Positions 7,609-15,462 of a DNA stretch of 18,047 nt are shown one piece after another; the first letter of the stretch is position 1, and each line of letters opens with the position of its first letter. A model generated the notes under the pieces. It was not told the origin of the DNA, made no database searches, and worked only from the letters and a program-made list of their open reading frames with translations. The position numbers and the translations under genes were made by a program. The DNA comes from an uncultured Lachnospiraceae bacterium (GTDB lineage: Bacteria; Bacillota; Clostridia; Lachnospirales; Lachnospiraceae): positions 1 to 18,047 of the forward strand of contig CAMWWJ010000026.1 of the NCBI GenBank assembly GCA_947177925.1, written 5' to 3'.

Positions 7609-7640
7609 ATCATTCCTGTTTTGCAGGAAACAAGTAATAA

Positions 7641-7669
7641 ATTGACTTCTTTCAAGTCAATATTGACTT
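7641..7669. promoter_or_regulatory. Three 8-bp half-sites forming overlapping palindromes, probable operator
   Basis: ATTGACTT (7641-7648), AAGTCAAT (7654-7661) and ATTGACTT (7662-7669) are exact copies in alternating orientation. The last two abut into a perfect 16-bp palindrome. The third copy contains the -35 of the AraC-type gene. A regulator bound here would cover that promoter and face the transporter promoter, so autoregulation is likely. The binding protein is inferred to be the adjacent AraC-type product. Confidence 0.6.
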
Positions 7670-7691
7670 TTTTTATTTTTTTCGGTATTCT
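7663..7691 (+). promoter_or_regulatory. Promoter of the AraC-type regulator gene
   Basis: TTGACT (7663-7668), a 17-nt T-rich spacer, then TATTCT (7686-7691). Transcription would start near 7698, giving a short leader with the ribosome site AAGGAG at 7710-7715. Confidence 0.6.
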
Positions 7692-7724
7692 CTTTCTGAC
7701 ATATTTTTTAAGGAGAATGGAGTT

Positions 7725-8582
7725 ATGGCACAGCCTTACTTTGAAACTTTTCAGGAAATCAGCGAACTGGGAGTCCATATTGCATATGTGACTTCTCCAA
7801 TCGATTACCATGCCCTTCACTGGCATGAAGAGATAGAACTCCTTTACCTCCTGAATGGAGAAGCGAAGATAAAATTAGAAGGCAGAAAATTCAATCTGCA
7901 GAAAAAACATCTGACCGTCATTGAATCCTGTAAAGCACACAGCACATATGCTTACAGCAACACAACTATGTATCTCTGCATTCATATTTCAAAAAAATAT
8001 ATGCAGAAGTATTTTCCGGATATTGAATTCTATCAAATCCAGTGCATTCCGGATATTATTACAGATGAACAATTCCCTGAGTATCTCCATCTCTGTCACT
8101 TGCTGGAAGATCTCACAAAACTTTTCATTCAAAATGCGCCTATCTTTTTGATGGAAGCAGAAGGTATTATTCTGCAGATCCTTGCCCGCCTGATCAGACA
8201 TTTTGCAGTAAATGCCAATCCGAAGATTACAGGCAGGAACAATCTTGTACTGGAACGTATCCGCAATATTCTTGATTATGTGGAAGAGCATTTTCGTGAA
8301 CCAATCACCCTTCAGGATGCGTCCGAAACTTTAGGACTGAATAGGGAATATTTCTGCCGCTTTTTCAAGAAACATATGGGTATTTCATTCATGCAGTATT
8401 TAAATGAAGTGCGTGCCTCCCATGTTTACCATGGTTTAATCCACACGGATACCCCTATTTCAGAGCTTGCGGAAAAGAATGGTTTTTTTAATCAGAAACA
8501 ATTTAATAAAATCTTTCGGGAACTCTATTTCTGTACTCCAACATCTGTCAGGAAACAGAACTCCTCTCTTTCAATCAAATAA
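7725..8582 (+). CDS. AraC-family transcriptional regulator with N-terminal cupin domain
   Basis: A 285-aa two-domain regulator. The N-terminal half is a small-ligand cupin domain: HWHEEIELLYLLNGE (residues about 32-46) holds the typical His-x-His-x(n)-Glu cluster. The C-terminal 100 residues contain two helix-turn-helix units of the AraC/XylS type: ITLQDASETLGLNREYFCRFFKKHMG, and ISELAEKNGFFNQKQFNKIFRELYFCTP. AAGGAG precedes the ATG by 9 nt; an ATG at 7717 is too close to that site. It is divergent from the transporter/kinase-like pair, the usual position of a local activator. The ligand is unknown. It probably binds the alternating ATTGACTT sites in its own upstream region. Confidence 0.9.
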   Translation: MAQPYFETFQEISELGVHIAYVTSPIDYHALHWHEEIELLYLLNGEAKIKLEGRKFNLQKKHLTVIESCKAHSTYAYSNTTMYLCIHISKKYMQKYFPDIEFYQIQCIPDIITDEQFPEYLHLCHLLEDLTKLFIQNAPIFLMEAEGIILQILARLIRHFAVNANPKITGRNNLVLERIRNILDYVEEHFREPITLQDASETLGLNREYFCRFFKKHMGISFMQYLNEVRASHVYHGLIHTDTPISELAEKNGFFNQKQFNKIFRELYFCTPTSVRKQNSSLSIK

Positions 8583-8592
8583 ATTATCTTCC

Positions 8593-8606
8593 AGCCTTTA
8601 CAGGCT
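8593..8606. terminator. Weak hairpin between convergent genes
   Basis: AGCCT (8593-8597) pairs with AGGCT (8602-8606) around TTAC, inside the 29-nt gap between the AraC-type stop and the hemL stop. The minus-strand side is followed by an AT-rich but not U-rich tract. It may be the only transcript end here, but the stem is short. Confidence 0.25.
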
Positions 8607-8611
8607 TCCCA

Positions 8612-9892
8612 TTACAGGATCTTTCCCGCCTCCTTTATCACCTCTATGGTTCTTTCGATATCCTCATCACTATGAGCCGTAGATAAGAACATGGCTTCAA
8701 ATTGTGAAGGGGCAGTATAAATCCCTTGCTTTAATAAGTAATGAAAGTACATGGCATATTTTTCCCGGTCTGAGGAGGCTGCACTTTGAAAATCGGTTAC
8801 CTGTTCCTTTGTAAAGAACACACTTAACAAAGAGCCTGCTCTGTTGACGCAGACCCGATCTCCAAATGCTTCTTTTGCCGTCTCTGCCAGCCTCTTTCCT
8901 TTTTGCTCCAGCTCTTGATACAACCTGCTCCCTCCCTGCTTCAACGCAGAGATGGTTGCAATTCCCGCCGCTGTGGAAACAGGATTTCCGGACAAGGTTC
9001 CTGCCTGATAGACAGGCCCTGCCGGCGCCACTACCTCCATGATTTCCTTTTTTCCGCCATAAGCTCCTACCGACATTCCTCCCCCGATGATTTTTCCAAG
9101 GGTGGTCAGATCCGGCGTTACCTGATAATATTCCTGGGGTCCTCCCAATGCCAGACGGAATCCGGTAATGACCTCATCAAATATGAGCAAAGCGCCATAC
9201 TCCCTTGTAATCTCTCTTAAAAATTGCAAAAATCCGTCCTTTGGAGGCACCACTCCCATATTGGCGGCTACCGGCTCCACAATCACTGCTGCTATCTCTT
9301 TTCCCTTTGCTTCAAACAACTCCTTTACCGAATCCTCCCGGTTATATTCAGCTACCAGCGTATGCTTCGTATAATCCTCCAAAACTCCCGCACTATCCGG
9401 CACTGACTGGGTCATGGATCCAGAACCTGCTTTTACTAAAAGTCCATCGGAATGGCCATGATAGCACCCTCTGAACTTTACAATCTTATCTCTTCCCGTA
9501 TAGCCCCTTGCAGCCCTGACAGCGCTCATGACTGCTTCCGTTCCTGAGCTTACAAGTCTGGTCATTTCCATGGAAGGCATACATTCTTTTATGAGCATTG
9601 CCAGCCGGTATTCTGCCTCCGTAGGGGCTCCAAAGGTCAGCCCTTTGTCACATGCCTGCTTTACGGCATTTATGACATTCTTGTCACAATGTCCCAGGAT
9701 ACAAGGTCCAAAAGAACAGACATAGTCAATGTATTCCTGTCCGTCCACATCATATACTTTGGACCCTTTTGCCCTTTCTAAAAAAACAGGGCTGCTTCCT
9801 ACTGCCTGATATGCCCGTACCGGACTGTTGACGCCTCCGGGAATACAGGTTTTTGACTGTTCAAATAGTTGTTCCGATCTAGTATGCTTCAT
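8612..9892 (-). CDS. hemL: Glutamate-1-semialdehyde 2,1-aminomutase
   Basis: A 426-aa PLP enzyme that converts glutamate-1-semialdehyde to 5-aminolevulinate in the cytoplasm, the second committed step of the C5 pathway. Visible features are PGGVNSPVRAY near the start, SSGTEAVMSAVRAARGYTGR (about 115-134), FRGCYHGHSDG, FDEVITGFR (about 238-246) and the PLP lysine in LGKIIGGG (Lys267). Length is standard for the family. The ATG at 9892 is chosen because GGAGG lies 6 nt upstream and the next residues match the family N-terminus; an upstream extension of 12 residues does not. Its start overlaps the end of hemB by 14 nt, which suggests translational coupling. It is the last gene of the tetrapyrrole operon. 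Confidence 0.97.
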   Translation of the reverse strand: MKHTRSEQLFEQSKTCIPGGVNSPVRAYQAVGSSPVFLERAKGSKVYDVDGQEYIDYVCSFGPCILGHCDKNVINAVKQACDKGLTFGAPTEAEYRLAMLIKECMPSMEMTRLVSSGTEAVMSAVRAARGYTGRDKIVKFRGCYHGHSDGLLVKAGSGSMTQSVPDSAGVLEDYTKHTLVAEYNREDSVKELFEAKGKEIAAVIVEPVAANMGVVPPKDGFLQFLREITREYGALLIFDEVITGFRLALGGPQEYYQVTPDLTTLGKIIGGGMSVGAYGGKKEIMEVVAPAGPVYQAGTLSGNPVSTAAGIATISALKQGGSRLYQELEQKGKRLAETAKEAFGDRVCVNRAGSLLSVFFTKEQVTDFQSAASSDREKYAMYFHYLLKQGIYTAPSQFEAMFLSTAHSDEDIERTIEVIKEAGKIL

Positions 9893-10865
9893 CTGCTTCC
9901 TCCTGCTCCTTAAGCCACGTTGCCACATCTATGGCATGATAGGTTATGATGATTTTGGCTCCTGCTCTTTTTATGGCCGTCATATTTTCCATGACGATCC
10001 GTTTTTCATCAATCCAGCCATTTGCCGCCGCTGCCTTTACCATGGAATATTCCCCGCTTACATTGTAAGCAGCAATGGGATAATCAGTTCTGTCCGCTGC
10101 TTCCCTGACAATGTCCAGATAAGCCAGGGCAGGCTTTATCATAATCACATCCGCCCCCTCTTCAATATCCTCTTTCCACTCCCTGATTGCCTCCTTCCGG
10201 TTGGCAACATCCATCTGGTAGGTTTTCCGGTCCCCAAAACCGGGAGCCGAATGGGCCGCATCCCGGAAAGGAGAATAATAGCCAGAGGCAAATTTGGCAC
10301 TATAAGCCATAATCATAGTATTGACATGACCTGCTTTGTCCAATGCCTCCCTGATATATGCCACCCTTTTGTCCATCATATCCGAAGGAGCAATGATGTC
10401 CGCCCCTGCATCTGCCAGACTGACTGCCATCTTTCCAAGAAGTGGAAGCGTTTCATCATTCAGGATTTCCCCATGGGAAACAAGTCCACAGTGCCCATGG
10501 GAAGTATATTCACAAAGGCATACATCCGCAATGACTAAAAGCTTTGGTGCCCTTTCCTTTATAAATCTGACTGCCCTTTGGGTAATGCCATCCTCCGCAT
10601 AAGCCTGACTGCCCGCTTCGTCCTTGTGGGCGGGAATGCCAAATAACAACACCGCCCCTATGCCCGCCTTTCTTACCCTGTCAAGCTCCTCATCCAGCCT
10701 GTCTATGGAAAACTGATGGATTCCCGGCATGGAATCTATGGGGTTTTTCAAATTTTCTCCTTCTATAATAAAGATGGGATATACCAGATCGCTTTTTTCC
10801 AAAGTGGTTTCCCTTACCAGCTTTCGCATTTCTTCGTTTACCCGTAATCTGCGCATTCTTTTCAT
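9879..10865 (-). CDS. hemB: Porphobilinogen synthase (5-aminolevulinate dehydratase)
   Basis: A 328-aa cytoplasmic enzyme that condenses two 5-aminolevulinates to porphobilinogen. The zinc-type metal site is clear: Cys116, Cys118 and Cys126 in ADVCLCEYTSHGHCG. The two Schiff-base lysines are Lys191 in AYSAKFAS and Lys244 in MIKPALAYLD. The family stretch SPFRDAAHSAPGFGDRKTYQ is complete. Length is normal. AGGAGA lies 9-10 nt before the ATG at 10865. It follows the cobA-hemD fusion after 55 nt and overlaps hemL by 14 nt. Confidence 0.97.
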   Translation of the reverse strand: MKRMRRLRVNEEMRKLVRETTLEKSDLVYPIFIIEGENLKNPIDSMPGIHQFSIDRLDEELDRVRKAGIGAVLLFGIPAHKDEAGSQAYAEDGITQRAVRFIKERAPKLLVIADVCLCEYTSHGHCGLVSHGEILNDETLPLLGKMAVSLADAGADIIAPSDMMDKRVAYIREALDKAGHVNTMIMAYSAKFASGYYSPFRDAAHSAPGFGDRKTYQMDVANRKEAIREWKEDIEEGADVIMIKPALAYLDIVREAADRTDYPIAAYNVSGEYSMVKAAAANGWIDEKRIVMENMTAIKRAGAKIIITYHAIDVATWLKEQEEADEAY

Positions 10866-10920
10866 GAATCTCTTCTCCTACTACAATATTTCTGTCTTCC
10901 ATATAACTTCTATCTATCTT

Positions 10921-12420
10921 TCATATATTTTTTTCAAAATATTTCCGAATGCTTTCCACCAGTCCTTCCACATCACTGACCTGTGCCAGTATCCGGGGGG
11001 AAAATCCTTGTCTTTCCACTTCTTCCCTGGTCACCTGACCGATACACGCAATATTTCCCTGAAGCTGATAATCCGGTGCCAGTTCCTGTATTTGCCCAAA
11101 AAAGCTTTTCACCCCGGAAGCGCTGACAAACACGTGACAGTCTATTTTTTCAAGGGTTTCTGGCTTTGCGCACAGGCTTCCTTTTACATCATAAAGGGAA
11201 ATTTCCTCATAGTCATAACCATGTTCCTTTAGTATACGGGTAAACTCCCTGCTTCCTTGTTTTGCTCTGGGCAAAAGAATTTTTTCTCCGGGGCCGGCCT
11301 GCTTTACAAACTCCAGGGCAAAAGCCCTTGAGGTATAGGTTTTGGGGATAAAATCCGCTTCGATGCCGTATTCCTTTAGCGCTGCCCTGCTTCCGCTTCC
11401 GATTACGGCAAATTTCAGCCCTGTTTCCGCTGGAATTTGAATGCCTTCCGCCTGTGCCCGCTCCAAAAATATCCGCACCCCGTTAGGACTGGTAAACAGA
11501 ATCCATTGATATTCTTCCAATCGGGAAAGGGCTGCCTTCAGCTTATCCTGCTGCCCCGCTTCCCTGATTTCCTCCACTTCCATTTTGCAGGTTTCCACTA
11601 CATGAAAACCTTCCCGCTCCAAAGCGCTCCTTAATTTATCCGCTGTGCCCGCGGTGGCAGTAATGCCAACCGTCTTATTCTGCCATTCCATGTTTTTTCC
11701 ATAGGAAAGGGCTGCCGTTTCCCCGATTAGAATCACTACCGGAGAGGAAAGTCCTGCCTGACTTACCTTACCGTAAATAGTTTCTAACGTTCCCTTTACT
11801 ATTCTTTCTTCACTGGTAGTTCCTTTTTCAATCACTGCTGCCGGAGTCGTTTTGTCCTTTCCGTTGGAAATAAGCCTTTCGGTAATTTCCTTAAGGTTCC
11901 CAAGCCCCATTAAGAATACAAGAGTTCCATCCAATCCGGCAAGTATGTGATAATTTTCCGTCAAGGCATGTTCCCCATCCTTTGTATGGCCGGTAATCAC
12001 ATGGAAGCTTTGGCCCATGCCTCTGTGGGTAACGGGAATTCCAGCACATTCCGGCACTGCAACGGCAGAAGTCACGCCGGGAACCAGCTCAAAGGAAAGC
12101 CCTGCCTTCTGCAAGGCTTCTGCTTCTTCGCCTCCTCTGCCAAATACAAAGGGATCGCCGCCCTTTAATCTGACAACCTTGTCATACTTTTTGCCATATT
12201 CCACTAAGAGCCCGTTGATTTCCTCCTGGCTCATGGAATGCCGGCCTGGCTCTTTTCCAACACATACCTTCCTGCAGTCCGCCCTCACTTCTTCAAGCAG
12301 CTCGAGAGAGACCAGTCTGTCATAAATAACCACATCGCATTCCTTTAGCAGTCTTAGACCTTTCACTGTTATCAGTTCCTTATCACCGGGTCCTGCCCCT
12401 ACCAGATAAATCTTCTGCAT
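10921..12420 (-). CDS. cobA-hemD: Fused uroporphyrinogen-III C-methyltransferase / uroporphyrinogen-III synthase
   Basis: A 499-aa bifunctional protein. Residues 1-240 are the SAM-dependent methyltransferase that makes precorrin-2 from uroporphyrinogen III: VGAGPGDKELITVKG, VVIYDRLV, RLKGGDPFVFGRGGEE, VPGVTSAVAVPECAGIPVTH and PAAVIEKGT are all present. Residues about 245-499 are the HemD synthase that closes and inverts ring D of hydroxymethylbilane; this fold is poorly conserved, but FTSPNGVRIFLER, the SASGVKSFFG segment and a late IGQVT are diagnostic. The order in the polypeptide is the reverse of the reaction order. GAGG lies 6 nt before the ATG at 12420. It sits between hemC and hemB. 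The fusion is common in Clostridia and points to siroheme or cobalamin production. Confidence 0.95.
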   Translation of the reverse strand: MQKIYLVGAGPGDKELITVKGLRLLKECDVVIYDRLVSLELLEEVRADCRKVCVGKEPGRHSMSQEEINGLLVEYGKKYDKVVRLKGGDPFVFGRGGEEAEALQKAGLSFELVPGVTSAVAVPECAGIPVTHRGMGQSFHVITGHTKDGEHALTENYHILAGLDGTLVFLMGLGNLKEITERLISNGKDKTTPAAVIEKGTTSEERIVKGTLETIYGKVSQAGLSSPVVILIGETAALSYGKNMEWQNKTVGITATAGTADKLRSALEREGFHVVETCKMEVEEIREAGQQDKLKAALSRLEEYQWILFTSPNGVRIFLERAQAEGIQIPAETGLKFAVIGSGSRAALKEYGIEADFIPKTYTSRAFALEFVKQAGPGEKILLPRAKQGSREFTRILKEHGYDYEEISLYDVKGSLCAKPETLEKIDCHVFVSASGVKSFFGQIQELAPDYQLQGNIACIGQVTREEVERQGFSPRILAQVSDVEGLVESIRKYFEKNI

Positions 12421-12505
12421 ATTTCACCTCGTTGTCTATTGTCTCTTTTCTATTGCCTTTTTTGCTGCCTTCCCGCTTCCGTCTGGTTCTATTCTGTTTT
12501 CCTTC

Positions 12506-13495
12506 CTACCTTCGGAAATCCTTTGCAAGCTCTTTCAAAGTTGTTTCTGCTTGTTCCAGTGACACTTTTGTCATTTTTCTTTTAATCTGCCCGTCCATTT
12601 CCCTGCACATCCATATGGAAACCATCCGGGACATAGTGGCTTTTTTGTGTTCCGCTCCTGTATTGCCTATATTCCCATTCTCTATGTCTTTCGCCACCTC
12701 TTCCCCTGTCTCATTCTCTGTACCTTTTCCTGTCTCTCGCTCAACCCTTGTAAATACACCTACCGGTTCATGGCAGCCTGCCTCCAATAGCCTTAATGCT
12801 TTTCGCTCCAGTTCCAGCTCAATTTTTGCTTCTTCATGAGTTATGGACTCAAGAAGTCCCAAAAAACGGCTGTCCTTTCTTCCTTCCACTGCTATGATTC
12901 CCTGCCCGCCTGCCGGAATCATCCTGTCTATGTCAAGCATATGGTAATGGAATTTTTCTTCCTTTTCAAGACCAAGCCTGTGAAGCCCTGAAGCCGCCAG
13001 AAGGATTCCGTCATACATGCCTTCCTCCAGCTTTTTGAGCCTTGTATTCACATTCCCTCTCAGGGGTTGGCATAGGGCATCCGGAAATATCTGTTGAATC
13101 TGTGCCTGCCTTCTAAGGCTGGAAGTACCGATTACCGGATGCTCTTTTTGCAAAAAGCCCTCCCAATCCATTGTAACAAGCACATCCCTTGGGTCTTCCC
13201 TTTTTAACACTCCAATAATGGCAAGCCCCTCTGCCAGCTCCATAGGCATATCCTTTGCGCTATGGACAGCCAGATCTATCTCCCCGCTCTTAAGCTTTTC
13301 CTCAATTTCTGTAACAAAAACACCCTTTCCGCCAAATTCCACAAGGGGCTTATCCAAAATCTTATCTCCCTTTGTGGTAATGATACAGATTTCACATTCC
13401 ACTTCCGGAGCTCTTTCTTTGATCTGCCTGATGACTAAATCTGTCTGGGCCAGGGCCAGGGCGCTTCCTCTTGTGCCGATTATAAGCTTTTCCAT
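12506..13495 (-). CDS. hemC: Hydroxymethylbilane synthase with a C-terminal domain insertion
   Basis: A 329-aa cytoplasmic enzyme that polymerises four porphobilinogens to hydroxymethylbilane. GTRGSALALAQTD opens the protein; catalytic Asp82 is in HSAKDMP; substrate-binding arginines are in GTSSLRRQAQ; the dipyrromethane cofactor Cys241 is in LEAGCHEPVG. Between GVFTRV (about 251) and MVSIWMC (about 291) there is an extra hydrophilic stretch of about 36 residues rich in E, G, N and T, which is not usual for the family. The ATG at 13495 follows the sirC-like stop after one nucleotide, with only a weak AAGGAAG ribosome site, so translation is probably coupled. All core residues are intact, so I expect activity. 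Confidence 0.95.
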   Translation of the reverse strand: MEKLIIGTRGSALALAQTDLVIRQIKERAPEVECEICIITTKGDKILDKPLVEFGGKGVFVTEIEEKLKSGEIDLAVHSAKDMPMELAEGLAIIGVLKREDPRDVLVTMDWEGFLQKEHPVIGTSSLRRQAQIQQIFPDALCQPLRGNVNTRLKKLEEGMYDGILLAASGLHRLGLEKEEKFHYHMLDIDRMIPAGGQGIIAVEGRKDSRFLGLLESITHEEAKIELELERKALRLLEAGCHEPVGVFTRVERETGKGTENETGEEVAKDIENGNIGNTGAEHKKATMSRMVSIWMCREMDGQIKRKMTKVSLEQAETTLKELAKDFRR

Positions 13496-13496
13496 T

Positions 13497-14183
13497 TTAT
13501 TGTACTTCCTTTTTTATTACACATTCTATTTCCTTTTCCGATAACTTACCGGCCTGCTTCTTTCCTTTTTCCACCACTGCCTCAAAAATGCGCTTCCGAC
13601 TTTTCACGTCTGACACTTCTGTCAGAATCCTGCTCCGCCATGCCCCAAGCGTTTCCACCAAATCACCGTAATAATCGGGAATTCTATTTTCCAGTTCCTT
13701 TTTTATTTTGGATGCAAACAAGGGGCTTTTTCCTCCGGTAGAAACGGATACCACCAGATCCTTCTTCTTTACGATTGCCGGAAAGATAAAATCGCACTCC
13801 GCCGGCACGTCCACTACATTTACCAGCTTTCCTTCTTGTTTACATAATTTATATATTCTGCTGTTTTCCGTTGATGAATCGGTTGCTGCGATAATCATAT
13901 CTGCCGTCTTTAAATCTTCCTTTTGAAATTTTCTTCGTTCCAGCTTAAGCCTGCCTGGACTTGCTATATTCTCCCGTATATGGTCAGTTTCTTTCCTGGC
14001 AGCAGCATTTTCTCTTCCACTCTCTTCCATCCGACAAAGCTCTTCTTCTATTTCGGGAGCCACCACCAGTATTTCGGGACCGTACTCTAACAATACCTTC
14101 ACCTTTCTAAGAGCAACCCTTCCGCCTCCCACGATTAAGATTCTTTTTTGTTCCAAGTTTACATAAATAGGGAAATATGCCAT
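13497..14183 (-). CDS. sirC: Precorrin-2 dehydrogenase / sirohydrochlorin ferrochelatase (CysG N-terminal / Met8 type)
   Basis: A 228-aa protein matching the siroheme synthase N-terminal domain. It oxidises precorrin-2 to sirohydrochlorin with NAD and in bifunctional members also inserts iron. The Rossmann motif is ILIVGGGRVALRK (residues 15-27), then IIAATDSSTEN (about 97-107), and NVVDVPAECDFIFPAIV, whose Asp125 corresponds to the catalytic Asp of CysG. VSTGGKSPLFASKIKKELE completes the family signature. Residues about 50-78 are a charged insertion some 15-20 residues longer than in E. coli CysG. The ATG at 14183 follows the hemA stop after one nucleotide, with AGGAG inside the end of hemA. 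The symbol is by analogy; whether it chelates iron as well is not visible. Confidence 0.9.
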   Translation of the reverse strand: MAYFPIYVNLEQKRILIVGGGRVALRKVKVLLEYGPEILVVAPEIEEELCRMEESGRENAAARKETDHIRENIASPGRLKLERRKFQKEDLKTADMIIAATDSSTENSRIYKLCKQEGKLVNVVDVPAECDFIFPAIVKKKDLVVSVSTGGKSPLFASKIKKELENRIPDYYGDLVETLGAWRSRILTEVSDVKSRKRIFEAVVEKGKKQAGKLSEKEIECVIKKEVQ

Positions 14184-14184
14184 T

Positions 14185-15342
14185 CTAATTTTCTCCTGCT
14201 ATTTCGTTCAGTCCTTTGACCAAAGCCTGAATTTCATCTCCGGTCAGTCTGTCCCTTAATTGGTAGAGCACATGGGAAATGCCTTTTTTATCTGCAAGCT
14301 CCTGCAAAGTTTCCACATTCTTCTGCAGGTCATGATAGGAAAGGGCTTTTTTTATTTCTTCCAGACCTTCCTCCATATAAATCTGTGCCTTTTCCATTTC
14401 CTTAAGCTTTACCGCATTATTCTCCTCCGCCATCTTTTTAAAATCATCAATATTTCTGATTTTGGTGCCGGCCAGCTTTCCGATATCCCCATCTATATCA
14501 CAGGGCACCGCCAGATCCAGGAACAATCTACTTTTGGATTCTTTCAGCGCCTGCTCCACTTCTTTCTTTGTAAATGTATAATGTGGGCTTTTGGTTGCGC
14601 TGATAATCACATCTGCCTGATTTAAATATTCATATCGTTTTTCATAAGGAACAACGTCCGCATTTTCCGCTCTGCTAAAAAGCTCCTGTTCCTGATTATG
14701 GCTTCTGCTGGTCAGAAGCAAATGGATTCCTTCCCTTTCCAACAGATTCCTGGCTACAATTCCTCCGATTTTTCCGGTAGCGCCAACTAACAGCACATTT
14801 CCTTCCAGTCTTCCTTCCGCCCCTTCTAAAAATGCAATGACTGCATGAGCTGCCAGAGTGCCGATGGAAATAGGCGTCTTAGACAACCGGGTATCCGTCT
14901 TAATTGCTTTTGCCACATGAAAGGCTTCCTGAAATGCCAGATTGCATTCATAGTCACAGCATTCCCCTTCCATAGAAGCCTGATAGGCCTCCTTTACCTG
15001 TCGCAGGATTTCATCCTCCCCAAGCACCATGGAATCCATTCCGCAGGAAACCTTCATAAGATGCCGCAGCGCCCCTTCCCCGCTATAGATGCAGATGCTT
15101 TTCTTGAACAAGGCTTCTTCGATTTGTTTTTCTTTTATAAACAACTCTTCCACTTTCGGAATCATCCTGTTTTCTCCGGTGAAATAAATCTCTACCCGGT
15201 TGCAGGTGGACACAAGGACGCATCCCGTTATGCCTAAAAGCAATGCCTTCTTTTCAAAGCATTCCTTTTCTTCCATGGAAAATGCGCAGCATTCCCGAAT
15301 CTTTAAGGGGGTGTTCCTGTAGCTGATACTGATACAATTCAT
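14185..15342 (-). CDS. hemA: Glutamyl-tRNA reductase
   Basis: A 385-aa NADPH-dependent enzyme that reduces glutamyl-tRNA(Glu) to glutamate-1-semialdehyde, the first step of the C5 pathway. The catalytic Cys47 is in STCNRVEIY. The family block GMDSMVLGEDEILRQVKEAY is at residues 101-120, and KTDTRLSKTPISIG follows. The nucleotide-binding loop reads LLVGATGKIGG (about 184-194), GxxGxxG in place of the usual GxGxxG, and the usual NRT after it is TSRS. The protein is about 30 residues shorter than typical members, mostly in the C-terminal dimerisation helix region. The ATG at 15342 has AAGGAAG about 11 nt upstream, a loose spacing. It is first in the operon, where such operons are usually controlled. 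Confidence 0.93.
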   Translation of the reverse strand: MNCISISYRNTPLKIRECCAFSMEEKECFEKKALLLGITGCVLVSTCNRVEIYFTGENRMIPKVEELFIKEKQIEEALFKKSICIYSGEGALRHLMKVSCGMDSMVLGEDEILRQVKEAYQASMEGECCDYECNLAFQEAFHVAKAIKTDTRLSKTPISIGTLAAHAVIAFLEGAEGRLEGNVLLVGATGKIGGIVARNLLEREGIHLLLTSRSHNQEQELFSRAENADVVPYEKRYEYLNQADVIISATKSPHYTFTKKEVEQALKESKSRLFLDLAVPCDIDGDIGKLAGTKIRNIDDFKKMAEENNAVKLKEMEKAQIYMEEGLEEIKKALSYHDLQKNVETLQELADKKGISHVLYQLRDRLTGDEIQALVKGLNEIAGEN

Positions 15343-15369
15343 AGGTATGCTTACTTCCTTTTTTGATAT

Positions 15370-15462
15370 TCATAGGATTTCTTTCTGATTTTTCATGTAC
15401 AGTATAGCACAATTTGTATTTGGGGGAAAATAGGAATTAAAAGAACCAACTTTTTCTTTCAT
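15370..15462 (-). CDS. 30-codon small ORF upstream of hemA, possible leader peptide
   Basis: A perfect AGGAGG (15473-15468) lies 5 nt before an ATG at 15462 that opens a 30-residue frame beginning MKEKVGSFNSYFPPN and ending at TGA, 27 nt before hemA. This ribosome site is better than that of hemA itself. The frame has no membrane helix or run of a single amino acid. I do not recognise it. A regulatory leader peptide or a small protein are both possible; chance is also possible, but the ribosome site argues against it. The hemA extended -10 lies inside this frame. Confidence 0.45.
   Translation of the reverse strand: MKEKVGSFNSYFPPNTNCAILYMKNQKEIL
15401..15409 (-). promoter_or_regulatory. Extended -10 promoter element of the hem operon
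   Basis: On the minus strand TGC-TATACT (15409-15401) is an extended -10. The region 17 nt upstream is C-rich and no good -35 is seen. Start of transcription would be near 15394, giving a leader of about 50 nt before hemA. Confidence 0.45.

Noticed and set aside
7613..7629. TTCCTG/CAGGAA hairpin in the divergent intergenic region as a terminator
   Set aside because: Six-pair stem with no U tract, placed upstream of both divergent genes; probably incidental.
9828..10538. 236-codon plus-strand frame opposite hemB
   Set aside because: Antisense to a hemB with all active-site residues and without a ribosome site; a shadow frame.
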